Source: Chloroflexota bacterium
GTDB lineage: Bacteria; Vulcanimicrobiota; JAMCWD01
Assembly (NCBI GenBank): GCA_023475345.1
Contig: JAMCWD010000004.1
Coordinates: 19,994-83,993, forward strand
DNA: 64,000 bases
Direction of reading: 5' to 3'
Made by a program: the position numbers and the translations under genes. Shown here piece after piece: positions 17,111 to 27,100 of this stretch; within the stretch, counting starts at the first letter, position 1; the number at the start of each line of letters is the position of its first letter. Under the pieces are notes generated by a model. It ran no database searches. It saw nothing but the letters and a program-made list of their open reading frames with translations, and was not told where the DNA came from.

Positions 17111-18190
17111 TTGTTTTTTCATCGGGATAATGTTAATCCTCATCAATATGAGCTAAAAAGAAAATCAGGCAGGGTCTTAATCCCGCTTGTTTTATCAATT
17201 TTATTTTTCCTCGGCGGCCTGATTTTTTTCCTGTCTGTCCCCAGGGCGGCGTATAGTTACGACGGCGACACCGAAAGCCGCATAATCAGCGCCGTTAAGA
17301 GGAATATGCGTTCAGTCGTCAACATAACCACCGGGCGCCCCGGCGTCACAAGTACCGGCGTCGGCTCCGGCATCATCATACGCCGGGACGGCTTCATCCT
17401 CACCAACGCGCATGTCATAAAAGGCGCATCCATAATCAAAGTAACGATGTCCGACGATACTACATATAACGCTACAATATGGCGGGCCAGCGCGGAAAAG
17501 GATATGGCGATCCTTAAGATCGACGCGTCCAACCTGCCGGTTCCCAAATTCGGAGACTCCGATAAACTCCAGTTGGGCCAGATAGTTATAGCGATAGGCA
17601 ATCCTTACCGTTTTAAGTGGACGATAACACAGGGTGTCATATCTGCTCTCAACCGTGAAATCAACGCAAGGGGTATAAAATATACGGATTTAATCCAGAC
17701 GGATGCCGCAATCAATAAGGGGTCTTCCGGCGGGGCTTTGATAAATACGAGCGGCGAGGTAATCGGGGTAAATACTCTCGTTTATACCGGAAGCGCGGAG
17801 CTTTATGCCCAGGGGCTTTCATTTGCGATACCTATAAATTCTGCGATGGAAATCGCCAGAGAGCTGTTATCGAGCCAGAAAGCAGGGACTCCCAAGCCCT
17901 GGCTGGGAATTTCAGGCAGGGACGTCAGTGAGCAGCTTTACAAGCAACTCAGCCTTCCTGCGCGTTACGGTGTTTACGTGACCCAGGTATCCCCGAACAG
18001 CCCGGCGTCACGCGCAAAAGTCCAGCCGGGTGACGTGATAGTATTTGCCGGAAACGAACAGATGACCGGGGTTAAAGACCTCAAGCGGATATTAAGCAAT
18101 TGTATTCCGGGCCAGCGCCTTGAAATAACTTTCTGGAGGAGCGGGAAAAAACTTACCACGTCTGCGATAATAGACCAGCTAAGCCAGTAG
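17111..18190 (+). CDS. Membrane-anchored HtrA/DegP-family serine protease with one PDZ domain
   Basis: 359 residues. A basic N-terminus leads into one transmembrane anchor (about residues 22-43), then a trypsin-like domain with the triad His (LTNAHVIKG), Asp (KDMAILKID) and Ser (NKGSSGGALINTSG). A single PDZ domain follows (about 265-355, GVYVTQVSPNSPASRAKVQPG). The family degrades or refolds misfolded proteins in the envelope. I place the start at the TTG 17111, which follows GGGAGGTGAGG at 8-nt spacing and lies downstream of the promoter. The argS gene begins 9 bp later. Confidence 0.92.
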   Translation: MFFHRDNVNPHQYELKRKSGRVLIPLVLSILFFLGGLIFFLSVPRAAYSYDGDTESRIISAVKRNMRSVVNITTGRPGVTSTGVGSGIIIRRDGFILTNAHVIKGASIIKVTMSDDTTYNATIWRASAEKDMAILKIDASNLPVPKFGDSDKLQLGQIVIAIGNPYRFKWTITQGVISALNREINARGIKYTDLIQTDAAINKGSSGGALINTSGEVIGVNTLVYTGSAELYAQGLSFAIPINSAMEIARELLSSQKAGTPKPWLGISGRDVSEQLYKQLSLPARYGVYVTQVSPNSPASRAKVQPGDVIVFAGNEQMTGVKDLKRILSNCIPGQRLEITFWRSGKKLTTSAIIDQLSQ

Positions 18191-18199
18191 GAGAAATAA

Positions 18200-19870
18200 A
18201 TGTACGTTCAACAGGTTGAAAATTTTCTAAAATCGAAAATAGGCGAGATGATAAAAAGCGGCGCCCTGCCGCAGGAAGCGGGAGAAATCCCGGTCATTGC
18301 CGATAAGCCGAAAGAAAAGAGCCACGGGGATTATTCGACGAATTTCGCGCTGATAGCGGCGAAAAAACTGAAGAGAAAGCCTCTGGAAGTTGCATCGGAA
18401 TTGATAAGCGGGCTCAGGCCGCTTCCCGATTATATCGAGGATGCCCGCATCGAGGGAGCGGGGTTTGTTAATTTCAATATTTCCCGCAAGGGCCTCTTCG
18501 ACCTTATAGATCGGATAATTGACAACCCTGAAGATTACGGCCGTTGTAACGAAGGTAACGAAGAAAAGTTCCAGGTGGAATTCGTTTCGGCGAATCCCGT
18601 GGGGCCTCTTCATGTAGGGCACGGGCGGTGGGCGGCCCTGGGCGACAGCCTGGCAAGCCTTTTGTCCGCCGCGGGATATAATGTCAGCCGTGAATTTTAC
18701 CTGAACGACCGGGGGACGCAGATGGAGATATTCGCCCGCTCCATAGACGCCCGCTCCATGCAGCGGGAAGACCCCGCTTACCCTTTCCCGGAGGACGGTT
18801 ACCAGGGAAGTTATATTATCGAGCTTGCAGAGATTTTAAGAAAAAAATTCGGTAATGAGCTTGGCCGCAAACCGCTTGAAGAGCGGCTTTCAATCCTGGG
18901 AGAAGCAGGGTACGAGTACATGCGGGATCAGATAAAGACAACCCTTGAAAACATGGGTGTCCGCTTCGATGTATGGAAGAGCGAAAGAGATATTTATAAT
19001 GACGGATGGGTGAAAAAGGCGGTGGAATCGCTGAAGGCCGCTGGGGTTACGTACGAGGAAGAAGGCGCGCTGTGGTTCGATGCGGAGCGTTTCGGCGACC
19101 GGAGACCCAGCGTCCTTATCAGGTCAAACGGCGAGCCTACGTATTTCACTGTTGACATAGCATACCACATGGAAAAGTTCAGCCGTGGCTTCGATCATGT
19201 TTTGAATTTATGGGGAGCGGATCACGGCGGCCATGTAAAACGGCTCCACGGGGCGCTTTCCGCGCTGGGAATCGATCCGGGGAGGCTGGAGGTTTTGCTG
19301 GGGCAGATGGTGAACCTGAAGCGTGGCGGTGAGCCTGTCAGGATGTCCAAGAGATCTGGAGAGATGGTAACATTCAGCGAACTCCTGGAAGAAGTCGGCA
19401 AGGACGCGGCGCGTTTTCTTTTCCTGACCAAGAGCGCAAATTCCACGCTGGATTTCGATATCGAGGCGGCCGTGGCGAAGAACCTTGAAAACCCTGTATA
19501 TTATGTCCAGTACGCTCATGCGCGCCTGTGCTCGCTTTTTTCAATGGCTGAAAAAGAAGGTATAAAGATCGAAAACTTCGGGGGCATATCGCTTGAGCCT
19601 CTTAGAGAACCGGGCGAGATGGATCTTTTGAGGCACATGGAAACTTTCCCGTTCGTGGTGAGAGAAAGCGCAAGGGGACGGGCTCCGCATCATCTCACGC
19701 ATTACCTTGCGGAGCTTGCTTCTTATTTCCATTCATTTTATAATCATTACCGGATCCTGGGTACCGAGGAAAGCCTGCGCGACGCACGCCTGAAACTTTG
19801 CAGGGCGCTCAAGACGGTCATATCCAACTGCTCTTCCTTCCTGGGAGTGAATATGCCGGAAAAAATGTAA
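18200..19870 (+). CDS. argS: Arginyl-tRNA synthetase
   Basis: This class I aminoacyl-tRNA synthetase charges tRNA-Arg. The 556 residues match the family. The N-terminal Add1 domain spans about 5-90, followed by the HIGH-type motif in GPLHVGHGRWA (about 136) and the KMSKS-type motif in VRMSKRSGEMV (about 382). The C-terminal anticodon-binding DALR domain (about 440-556) ends in SSFLGVNMPEKM. The ATG follows AGGAGAAAT, which overlaps the stop of the HtrA gene, so the two are probably cotranscribed. Confidence 0.97.
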   Translation: MYVQQVENFLKSKIGEMIKSGALPQEAGEIPVIADKPKEKSHGDYSTNFALIAAKKLKRKPLEVASELISGLRPLPDYIEDARIEGAGFVNFNISRKGLFDLIDRIIDNPEDYGRCNEGNEEKFQVEFVSANPVGPLHVGHGRWAALGDSLASLLSAAGYNVSREFYLNDRGTQMEIFARSIDARSMQREDPAYPFPEDGYQGSYIIELAEILRKKFGNELGRKPLEERLSILGEAGYEYMRDQIKTTLENMGVRFDVWKSERDIYNDGWVKKAVESLKAAGVTYEEEGALWFDAERFGDRRPSVLIRSNGEPTYFTVDIAYHMEKFSRGFDHVLNLWGADHGGHVKRLHGALSALGIDPGRLEVLLGQMVNLKRGGEPVRMSKRSGEMVTFSELLEEVGKDAARFLFLTKSANSTLDFDIEAAVAKNLENPVYYVQYAHARLCSLFSMAEKEGIKIENFGGISLEPLREPGEMDLLRHMETFPFVVRESARGRAPHHLTHYLAELASYFHSFYNHYRILGTEESLRDARLKLCRALKTVISNCSSFLGVNMPEKM

Positions 19871-19929
19871 GTTGTATTTATCTTATATAAAGGGGAAGGA
19901 TTTCCAAGCTTAAATGTGAAATATGTTCA

Positions 19930-19948
19930 GGGGCGAAAGTTTCGCTCC
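19930..19948 (+). promoter_or_regulatory. Hairpin just upstream of a ribosome binding site
   Basis: GGGGCGAA and TTCGCTCC form an 8-bp stem with one G-T pair and a 3-nt loop, ending 7 bp before the AAGGAGG of the next gene. The hairpin could affect translation initiation, but no T-run follows and no known motif matches. Confidence 0.3.
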
Positions 19949-19966
19949 GGCGGTTAAGGAGGGGTC

Positions 19967-21937
19967 ATGTCCAGAATCCTTGTTATTGAGGAAGAGAAAG
20001 ATCTCAGGGAAAATTTAAAAAGCTGGCTTAAAGATGAAAACATTTCCGTCATAGCCATCGATAATCATGATCAGGCGCTGGATTATATAAAGAGAGAAAA
20101 ATTCGACCTGCTGGTGCTCGATATGACTCATCACCTTGAAGAAGAGGTCAAGCTTCTGAACAAAGTCCGCGAAAGCCAGCACGCATCGCTCGTCCCGGTC
20201 TTCTGCCTGAAAGATTCTTCCCAGGACGACGAGATACTGGAGCAAAGCACCCTGGCGGTGGAAGACTATATGAGCACCCCTCTTAGCAAGGAAGAATTTA
20301 TATTCCGCATAAAGCTAAGGCTCAAGAGGGTGAGGGAATACCGGCGATTGAAAGCCGATGCGAAAAAGCTGGACGCTCTTTTCAAAATCGGTTCGATAGC
20401 CCATTCAAGCATGAAGCTGGATGATTCGGCAGCCGCGCTGCTTCCGCTGATGGTGAAATTCCTCCACGGAAAAAGCGCAGCCATCTTCATTAAAAACGAA
20501 GTGGAAGAGCTTGAAGTGATCTCTTCGTATGGTCCGGCTTACAGGGGAGATCTCCCTTCGATAATGCGCAACATTACCCGCGATACCCTGCGTAAGAATG
20601 AAATCAGGTTCATAAAGGACATTACCACTGAATCCAAATTTGAAAAGATGAAGCTTGAAAACCCGCAGGACTTCTCGTCAATCGTATCCATACCGCTCAT
20701 TTCCAGCAGCGACGTTATAGGCGCTGTAGAAGTATATAACGCGCCTACAGAAATATTTACCGACCCGGAGTGGTACGATTTCATCCGTTCCCTGGCCTCG
20801 GAATCCTCTAGGCTTATATCGCTGAGCAAAAAATTCACCACCGTCCAGAAAAGCCTCCAGGACTCGATGGGCGAACTTTCCATCATATATGAAATCAGTG
20901 ACGCACTGGGCTCGACTCTCAACCTGGACGAGCTTTTAAAATTGATAGTAAGGAACGGGCTCCGGTCCTTCGATGCCCAGGTCGCTTCTCTCATGCTTAT
21001 CAACAAGGAAACCAGCCTGCTGGAAATCAGGTACGCGGAGGGCTTGAAGCCTGAAATCATAGACAGCGTCAGGATAAAGCTCGGCGAAGGGATAGCGGGC
21101 CGCGTTGCAAAAACGGGCCAGCCTTTGCTCCTTGTTGACGTTATGGGCGTTGACCAGCCGGACATAGAGAAAGATATCAAGTCAGCGTTGTCGGTGCCTT
21201 TAAAAATCAAGGAAGAAGTCATCGGCGTCTTGAACGTATCGAAAACATCCCGCTACCGTTTTTCGGAAAACGACCTGAAGCTTCTTTTCAACCTGGCGGG
21301 TCTTGCCGCGCAGGCAATTGAAAAGGCGGAGTTATATTCGGAGATCAGCGGTTCTCTCGAAGAGATCAAAGAATCGTATATGTCAACGGTGAAGGCCCTT
21401 GCGGGCGCCATCGAAGCCAAAGACCCATATACCCAGGGCCACGTTGACAGGGTGGCCAAGTACGGGCTGGCGATAGCGATGGAATTGAATCCCGACCTGC
21501 TGAAGGAAGATATGTTCCGTTACGCTCTCGTCCTCCATGACGTCGGCAAAATAGGCGTCCCCGACAGCATCCTTTCAAAGCCCGGCCCGCTTACGGACGA
21601 GGAACGCGAAGTAATAGAGATGCATCCCGAAGCTGGCGCCAAGATAATATCACCCGTAAAATTCCTGAAGCAGGCCGTTGATATGGTAAAGTTCCACCAG
21701 GAAAGGTGGGACGGCAAGGGCTATCCGCGCGGGCTTAAAGATGACGAAATACCCCTTGTAGCCAGGATTATCGCGGTTGCCGATACTTTCGACGCCATCA
21801 CTTCCGACCGGCCGTACCGCAAAGGGCGGGATATCAATTACGCGGTGGCGGAAATCAAGCGCAATTCCGGCACCCAGTTCGACCCGACCATAGTCAAGGC
21901 GTTCCTTTCAGCGGTGGATAAGAAACTTATTCCCTAG
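19967..21937 (+). CDS. Response regulator with two GAF domains and an HD-GYP phosphodiesterase domain
   Basis: 656 residues, cytoplasmic. The N-terminal REC domain (about 1-125) has the phosphoacceptor in LLVLDMTHH and an acidic pair after MSRILVIEEE; the conserved Thr/Lys region is less typical. GAF domains span about 145-290 and 320-460. The C-terminal HD-GYP domain (about 475-650) has LVLHDVGKIGVPD, HQERWDGKGYPRG and DRPYRKG, all residues expected for a c-di-GMP-degrading enzyme. GAF domains commonly bind small ligands, so this may set c-di-GMP in response to both phosphorylation and a metabolite. A perfect AAGGAGG precedes the ATG. Confidence 0.93.
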   Translation: MSRILVIEEEKDLRENLKSWLKDENISVIAIDNHDQALDYIKREKFDLLVLDMTHHLEEEVKLLNKVRESQHASLVPVFCLKDSSQDDEILEQSTLAVEDYMSTPLSKEEFIFRIKLRLKRVREYRRLKADAKKLDALFKIGSIAHSSMKLDDSAAALLPLMVKFLHGKSAAIFIKNEVEELEVISSYGPAYRGDLPSIMRNITRDTLRKNEIRFIKDITTESKFEKMKLENPQDFSSIVSIPLISSSDVIGAVEVYNAPTEIFTDPEWYDFIRSLASESSRLISLSKKFTTVQKSLQDSMGELSIIYEISDALGSTLNLDELLKLIVRNGLRSFDAQVASLMLINKETSLLEIRYAEGLKPEIIDSVRIKLGEGIAGRVAKTGQPLLLVDVMGVDQPDIEKDIKSALSVPLKIKEEVIGVLNVSKTSRYRFSENDLKLLFNLAGLAAQAIEKAELYSEISGSLEEIKESYMSTVKALAGAIEAKDPYTQGHVDRVAKYGLAIAMELNPDLLKEDMFRYALVLHDVGKIGVPDSILSKPGPLTDEEREVIEMHPEAGAKIISPVKFLKQAVDMVKFHQERWDGKGYPRGLKDDEIPLVARIIAVADTFDAITSDRPYRKGRDINYAVAEIKRNSGTQFDPTIVKAFLSAVDKKLIP

Positions 21938-21956
21938 AACCTTAAGGAGGTTATCG

Positions 21957-22205
21957 ATGGGCATCAAGGCTATAAAAGAGAAAGTCCCGGTCATCATATT
22001 AGCGGCAGGTTATCGCGTAGAAGGTGAGATGCATGTTGCTCCCGGCGGAAGGTTGCTGGACGAAATAAACCGGGAGAGAGATTTTCTTCCGTTGACCAAT
22101 GCAACTATTTACGACGTAACGGGAGAAGTGCCGCTCGATACACTGGAATTCCTCGCGGTGAATAAAGATATGACCGTGATGGTCGCACCTGCAATACCCA
22201 GTTAA
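21957..22205 (+). CDS. Small conserved protein, possibly DUF6812-like
   Basis: 82 residues, with no signal peptide or membrane segment. It has a beta-rich pattern, IILAAGYRVEGEMHVAPGGR, followed by LLDEINRERDFLPLTNATIY. That resembles a family of short proteins annotated as DUF6812 (Y-x-I-x-G...R-L-x-D-x-L-N...F-L-P-L-T), from memory and without a search. A strong AAGGAGG precedes the ATG. It lies 19 bp after the HD-GYP gene and 16 bp before the MBL-fold gene, so all three are likely cotranscribed. The function is unknown. Confidence 0.75.
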   Translation: MGIKAIKEKVPVIILAAGYRVEGEMHVAPGGRLLDEINRERDFLPLTNATIYDVTGEVPLDTLEFLAVNKDMTVMVAPAIPS

Positions 22206-22221
22206 AAAAAGGAGGCGGAAA

Positions 22222-22902
22222 ATGATAACAGTTCGGTATCTGGGGATCAGTTCTTTCCTTATAACGACCAGTAAAAAAACAACTATACTGATAGATCCTT
22301 TTGCTGAATATATACCGCTGAAATTCCCCGAAATAGCGACCGATGTCGTCGTAGTTTCTCACGAACACCGGGCTCATAATGCAGCATGGCGCATCGGCGG
22401 GAACCCGAAGATCGTAAAACGAACTTCAGATTTCCAGGTAGAACATGAACTGCCCGTGGAAAGAACTAAAGAAAAACTTGTATTCAAGGGGATCCCTACG
22501 GCACACGATAAGTTCTCCGGCCGCCAGCGCGGTCCGAATACAGTATTCTGTTTCGAGCTTGAAGGCATCAGGTTCTGCCACCTGGGCGACCTGGGACACC
22601 TGCTTACGGATGAGCACCGCCGCAAAATCGGGAAAGTCGATGTCCTTTTCATCCCCGTGGGCGGCAAAAATACCATCTCTTCAACCGAAGCAACCCTGGT
22701 AGTCAATCAGCTTAACCCAAAGATTGTTTTCCCCATGCATTACCTATTCCCAAAGATCATTGGCCTCAACATTGCAGATGAAGAGTTGAGCAAATTCGCG
22801 GAAAAAATGGAAAACGTCAAAGACGAAAGCACAATGGCCGTAAACCTGGAACTTGCAAAACTCCCCGAAAAGACCGAGGTCATTTTGCTTAAATTCGAAT
22901 AA
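22222..22902 (+). CDS. Metallo-beta-lactamase-fold protein (UlaG-like), altered metal site
   Basis: 226 residues, cytoplasmic. The fold is shown by the opening ITVRYLGISSFLI, the strand VVVVSHEHRAHN, the CHLGDLGHLL segment and the closing PMHYLFPK. This is the MBL superfamily subgroup that includes L-ascorbate-6-phosphate lactonase and UPF0173 proteins. The canonical HxHxDH motif reads HEHRAH, so the Asp that normally ligates the second metal is Ala (codon at 22372-22374). The other His ligands and the bridging Asp are present, so a one-metal enzyme or an inactive fold is possible. AAAGGAGGCGG precedes the ATG. Confidence 0.85.
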   Translation: MITVRYLGISSFLITTSKKTTILIDPFAEYIPLKFPEIATDVVVVSHEHRAHNAAWRIGGNPKIVKRTSDFQVEHELPVERTKEKLVFKGIPTAHDKFSGRQRGPNTVFCFELEGIRFCHLGDLGHLLTDEHRRKIGKVDVLFIPVGGKNTISSTEATLVVNQLNPKIVFPMHYLFPKIIGLNIADEELSKFAEKMENVKDESTMAVNLELAKLPEKTEVILLKFE

Positions 22903-22924
22903 TGCCCGCCGGCATCTGTCTTTA

Positions 22925-24010
22925 ATGAAAACAAATTTTCGGAAGCTTATAATAACCGGCCTGCTTACAGGCTGGTTTATTTTTGGCCCGGCATTCGCAT
23001 CGAAAATTATCAACGGCACGGTTATCGGCAATAATGACGGCAAAACCGTAACCGTAAACGTACAGCCGGGTCTGAACACCGTTTTCGGCCTTGAAAATAT
23101 AACCCTGACCGATTCCGAAGGAGCGCCTCTCTCGCCTTATGCCGTCCTCCCCGGGGACACATTGTCGGTAACCGTTAATGACGACGGTTCGGTCGGCAGG
23201 ATACGTGACGATATACGATCCTCAAGCGGCATAATCGTATCGAACCATAACTATAAAATAATATTCGAAGACGGCTCCGCTTTCGTCATTCCCGAAGGCG
23301 CCTCCGTTCGGATAAACGGCCTGGAAGCCGACCTTTCAAGGGTACGGCCCGGCATGAGGGCTTTCGTCCGCACGCCTCCCGACGATAACAGCGCATTAGC
23401 CCTGGATGTATATACAACGGCGGAAAGCCTGCCGCAGGCCCCCGGGGTAAGAATCAAGGAAATAAATACCGACTATCTTCAGCCTCTTAAGAGTGGGGAC
23501 GAAATTAAAATAAGGGTAACAGGCACTCCAGGTTGTTCTGTTTTGCTTGACCTGCCGGGCGGGTTTCATAAAATGCCGGCGAAAGAAATTTTACCGGGGA
23601 TATATGAAGCATCATTCAGGATTCCGGCGGGGCTGAACCTCAGGCAGACCTGTTTCATCGCGTTTCTCTGTAAAGGCGGCGTGTGTTCCGGTGCTGTTTC
23701 CCGGCCTCTGGATATCGCCGCCGACCCGCCGAAAATATTCAACATGGTGCCTGCTCCGGGAAGCGATGTCAGGACAAGATTGCCTGTAATATCAGCCGCT
23801 ATCTCATGTCCGGGCACTCTTGTAATGCAAGAAGGAATCTCCGTCCAACTGGACGAAAGACCCATTACTTCAGGTTCGATAAGGACTCCGGCTGGAGTGG
23901 TTTTCAGGCCTGTTGAGCCGCTTGCGCCCGGCAGGCATACCGTGAAAATCCAGGTATCGGACCTGGCGGGAAATAAAGCAGTTTACACCTGGGATTTCAA
24001 TATCAGGTAA
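22925..24010 (+). CDS. Exported protein with C-terminal Ig-like domain
   Basis: 361 residues; no enzymatic domain recognised. A signal peptide (ITGLLTGWFIFGPAFA, cleavage about residue 25) is followed by beta-rich repeats with a KIINGTVIGNNDGKTVTV start. The last 95 residues (IFNMVPAPGSDVRTRLPVIS to GNKAVYTWDFNI) look like a bacterial Ig-like domain. The ATG at 22925 has no clear Shine-Dalgarno and follows the MBL gene by 22 bp. A start upstream within the MBL gene is less likely because the signal peptide would be buried. It is probably an envelope or cell-surface protein. Confidence 0.72.
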   Translation: MKTNFRKLIITGLLTGWFIFGPAFASKIINGTVIGNNDGKTVTVNVQPGLNTVFGLENITLTDSEGAPLSPYAVLPGDTLSVTVNDDGSVGRIRDDIRSSSGIIVSNHNYKIIFEDGSAFVIPEGASVRINGLEADLSRVRPGMRAFVRTPPDDNSALALDVYTTAESLPQAPGVRIKEINTDYLQPLKSGDEIKIRVTGTPGCSVLLDLPGGFHKMPAKEILPGIYEASFRIPAGLNLRQTCFIAFLCKGGVCSGAVSRPLDIAADPPKIFNMVPAPGSDVRTRLPVISAAISCPGTLVMQEGISVQLDERPITSGSIRTPAGVVFRPVEPLAPGRHTVKIQVSDLAGNKAVYTWDFNIR

Positions 24011-24155
24011 CCCTGGATATACCGGCCCTGATAAGCGGGGATTTGCCGGGGCAGATTAATAAAGATTATGAAGGAACTAATTTAACGGCAGTATGCCGGC
24101 GTTCCGGCGGGAACCGCGCTTTTTGAAACCCGGGGTTGAATTTAAGAGGGACAGG

Positions 24156-27100
24156 ATGTCGTTCGCACATTTGCATGTACATACCGAATACAGCCTCCTT
24201 GACGGAGTCTGTCGGATAGATGACCTTGTCAATAGATCGAAAGAGCTCGGGCTGCCCGCAATCGCCATGACCGACCACGGCGTTATGTTCGGGGCGGTGG
24301 AATTTTACGAGAAAGCCCGCAACGCAGGAATCAAGCCGATTATAGGCTGCGAGGTATATGTCGCCCCGCGCACCATGTTCGACAAGGAACATAAAATAGA
24401 TGACAGGCTGAGGCACCTCCTGCTCCTCGTTAAGGATCAGGAAGGCTATAAGAACCTTTTGAAAATCGTAACCAGGTCACACCTGGACGGCTTTTATTAC
24501 AAGCCCCGCGTCGATAAACAACTCCTCTCACAGCATGCGAAAGGCCTTATAGCCAGTACCGCATGTCTTCAGGGAGAAATTCCACAGCACCTTTTGAAAG
24601 GCAGCGAGAACGCGGCGGAAACTTGCCTCGAAACTTACAGGGACATCTACGGCCGTGACAATGTTTATATCGAATTGATGGACCACGACCTGCCGGAAGA
24701 TCAGGAGTTGAACAGGAAGCTGGTAAGCCTGGCGAAAAAATCCGGCACGCCGCTTGTAGCCACTAATGACGTACATTATTTAAACGAAGAAGACGCCTAT
24801 TTCCATGATATAACGCTTTGCGTAGGCACGCAGAGCACGATAGATCAGCCCGACAGGTTTTCTTTCCAGGGGAAAGGGTACCACCTGCGCAGCCCTCTGG
24901 AGATGGCCGAGTTGTTCGGCGAAATCCCCGAGGCCGTCCAGAACACGCTGGTTATTGCGGACCGCTGTAATTTCGAAATGGACCTGGATACATTACACCT
25001 GCCGGATTTTCACCCGCCGGACAATATGACGACTGAAGATTATCTCCGTAAATTGTGCATGGAAGGGCTTGAGGAAAAATATCCCGGAGGCACGCCGCCG
25101 GAAGTCATGGAACGGCTTGAATACGAGCTGAGCGTGATAAACCAGATGGGCTACCCGGCATATTTTTTAATCAACTGGGACTTCATATCTTATGCCCGCA
25201 GGAACGATATCCCCGTCGGGCCGGGCAGGGGGAGCGCCGCAGGCTCCCTTGTCGCATACCTGCTCGGCATAACCCAGATCGACCCTTTGAAATACGGGCT
25301 TATCTTCGAAAGGTTTCTCAACCCGGGCCGGAAATCCATGCCGGATATAGATACCGACTTCTGTAAGCTCCGCCGGGGCGAAGTTATAAAATACGTTACG
25401 GAAAAATACGGCTCCGAAAACGTATCGATGATAGGCACTTTCGGGAGGATGAAGGCCCGCGGCTCCGTCCGTGATGCGGGACGGGCGCTCAACCTCCCAC
25501 TCCAGTTCGTTGACAGGATAGCAAAGCTTATTCCCGGCGGCCCCAAGGTTACCATAGCCGAAGCAAGGAGCAACCCGGAGCTTGCAAGAGAAATTACCAC
25601 GGATGAGCAGGCAAGGAAGCTGCTCGTTGTCGCCGAAGGCCTGGAAGGTCTTGCAAGACACGCATCCACGCACGCGGCGGGGGTCGTCATCTCCAAGGAG
25701 CCGATCTACAACTACTGCCCCCTCCAGAGGATCAAGCAGGAAGAAGTTGTTACCCAGTACGAGATGACCTCCATCGATAAGATCGGCCTTTTGAAAATGG
25801 ATTTCCTGGGTCTTCGGAACCTTACGGTCATCCAGTATTGTACCGAATGGATAAAGAAGAATCACGGGATAGAAATAGACCTCAACAAGATCCCCCTTGA
25901 CGACGAAGAGGCTTTCAGGCTGGTCCAGGAAGGGAGAACGGTAGGCATATTCCAGTTTGAAAGCACCGGCATGAGAAGGTACCTGAAGGATCTCAAGCCG
26001 ACACGTCTGGAAGACCTTATAGCCATGAATGCGCTTTACCGCCCGGGACCCCTGGGCGGGGGCGTAGTTGACGATTTCATCAAAAGATGTCACGGCAAAA
26101 GTGCGATAACCTACATCCATCCGCTGTTGGAGCCTATTCTCAAGGAAACTCACGGCCTCATAGTGTACCAGGAACAGGTGATGTTCATAGCAAACCGGCT
26201 GGCGGGCTTCTCCATGGCACAGGCCGATGACCTCAGGAAAGCCATGGGGAAAAAGAAAGCCGAGGTCATGCAGGAGCAGAAGGAGCGGTTCGTTAACGGT
26301 TGTGCGGAAAAAGGCGTATCGAAAGCCGATGCGGAGAAGATCTTCAACTTTATCGAATATTTTGCCGGGTATGGCTTCAATAAAAGTCATTCCGCAGCGT
26401 ATGCACTGGTGGCTTACTGGACGATATACCTGAAGGCCCATTATCCCAACGAGTTCATGGCGTCGTTATTGACAGGCTTCATCGATTCCACCGACAGGAT
26501 AGCCGAGATCATAAGGGAGATAAAAGATATGGGGATCAGGATTTTTCCCCCCGATGTCAATAAGAGCGGCTATGAATTCATCCCGACGGGAGAAGGTATA
26601 ATCTACGGGCTGGGGGCTTTGAAAAATGTCGGCGAGGCTGCGGCAAAAGCAATCGTGGAGGAAAGGGAGACAAACGGCAAATACAACGACCTGATTGATC
26701 TTTGCAGGCGGGTGGAAAGTCATCATGCCAATAAAAGGGTATTGGAAAGCCTGATCAAAAGCGGCAGTATGGATTCTCTGGGCATGAACCGGGCATCGCT
26801 CCTTGAAAACCTTGAAACGGTAATGGCAGACGCGGAAAGGAAGCGGAGACATGAAGGCCAGGATCAGATATCGCTTTTCGGAGAAGACGGTGTCCAATTC
26901 CACTACGAAATATTGCCGGACATGGAGCCTGCCAGGCTGCTGAAGCTGGAAAAAGAATCCATCGGCTTTTACCTTACAAAACATCCGATGGACGAGGTCC
27001 AGAAATTTATTTCCCGGCTGAAGCTGAATACCATCAATTCGCTCGAAGATCTCCAATCGGGAGAGCAGGTACGTGTAGGCGGCCTCATATCCGCCATAAA

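Noticed and set aside
25167..26441. 424-codon minus-strand open frame
   Set aside because: It is fully antisense to dnaE, with no recognisable motifs.
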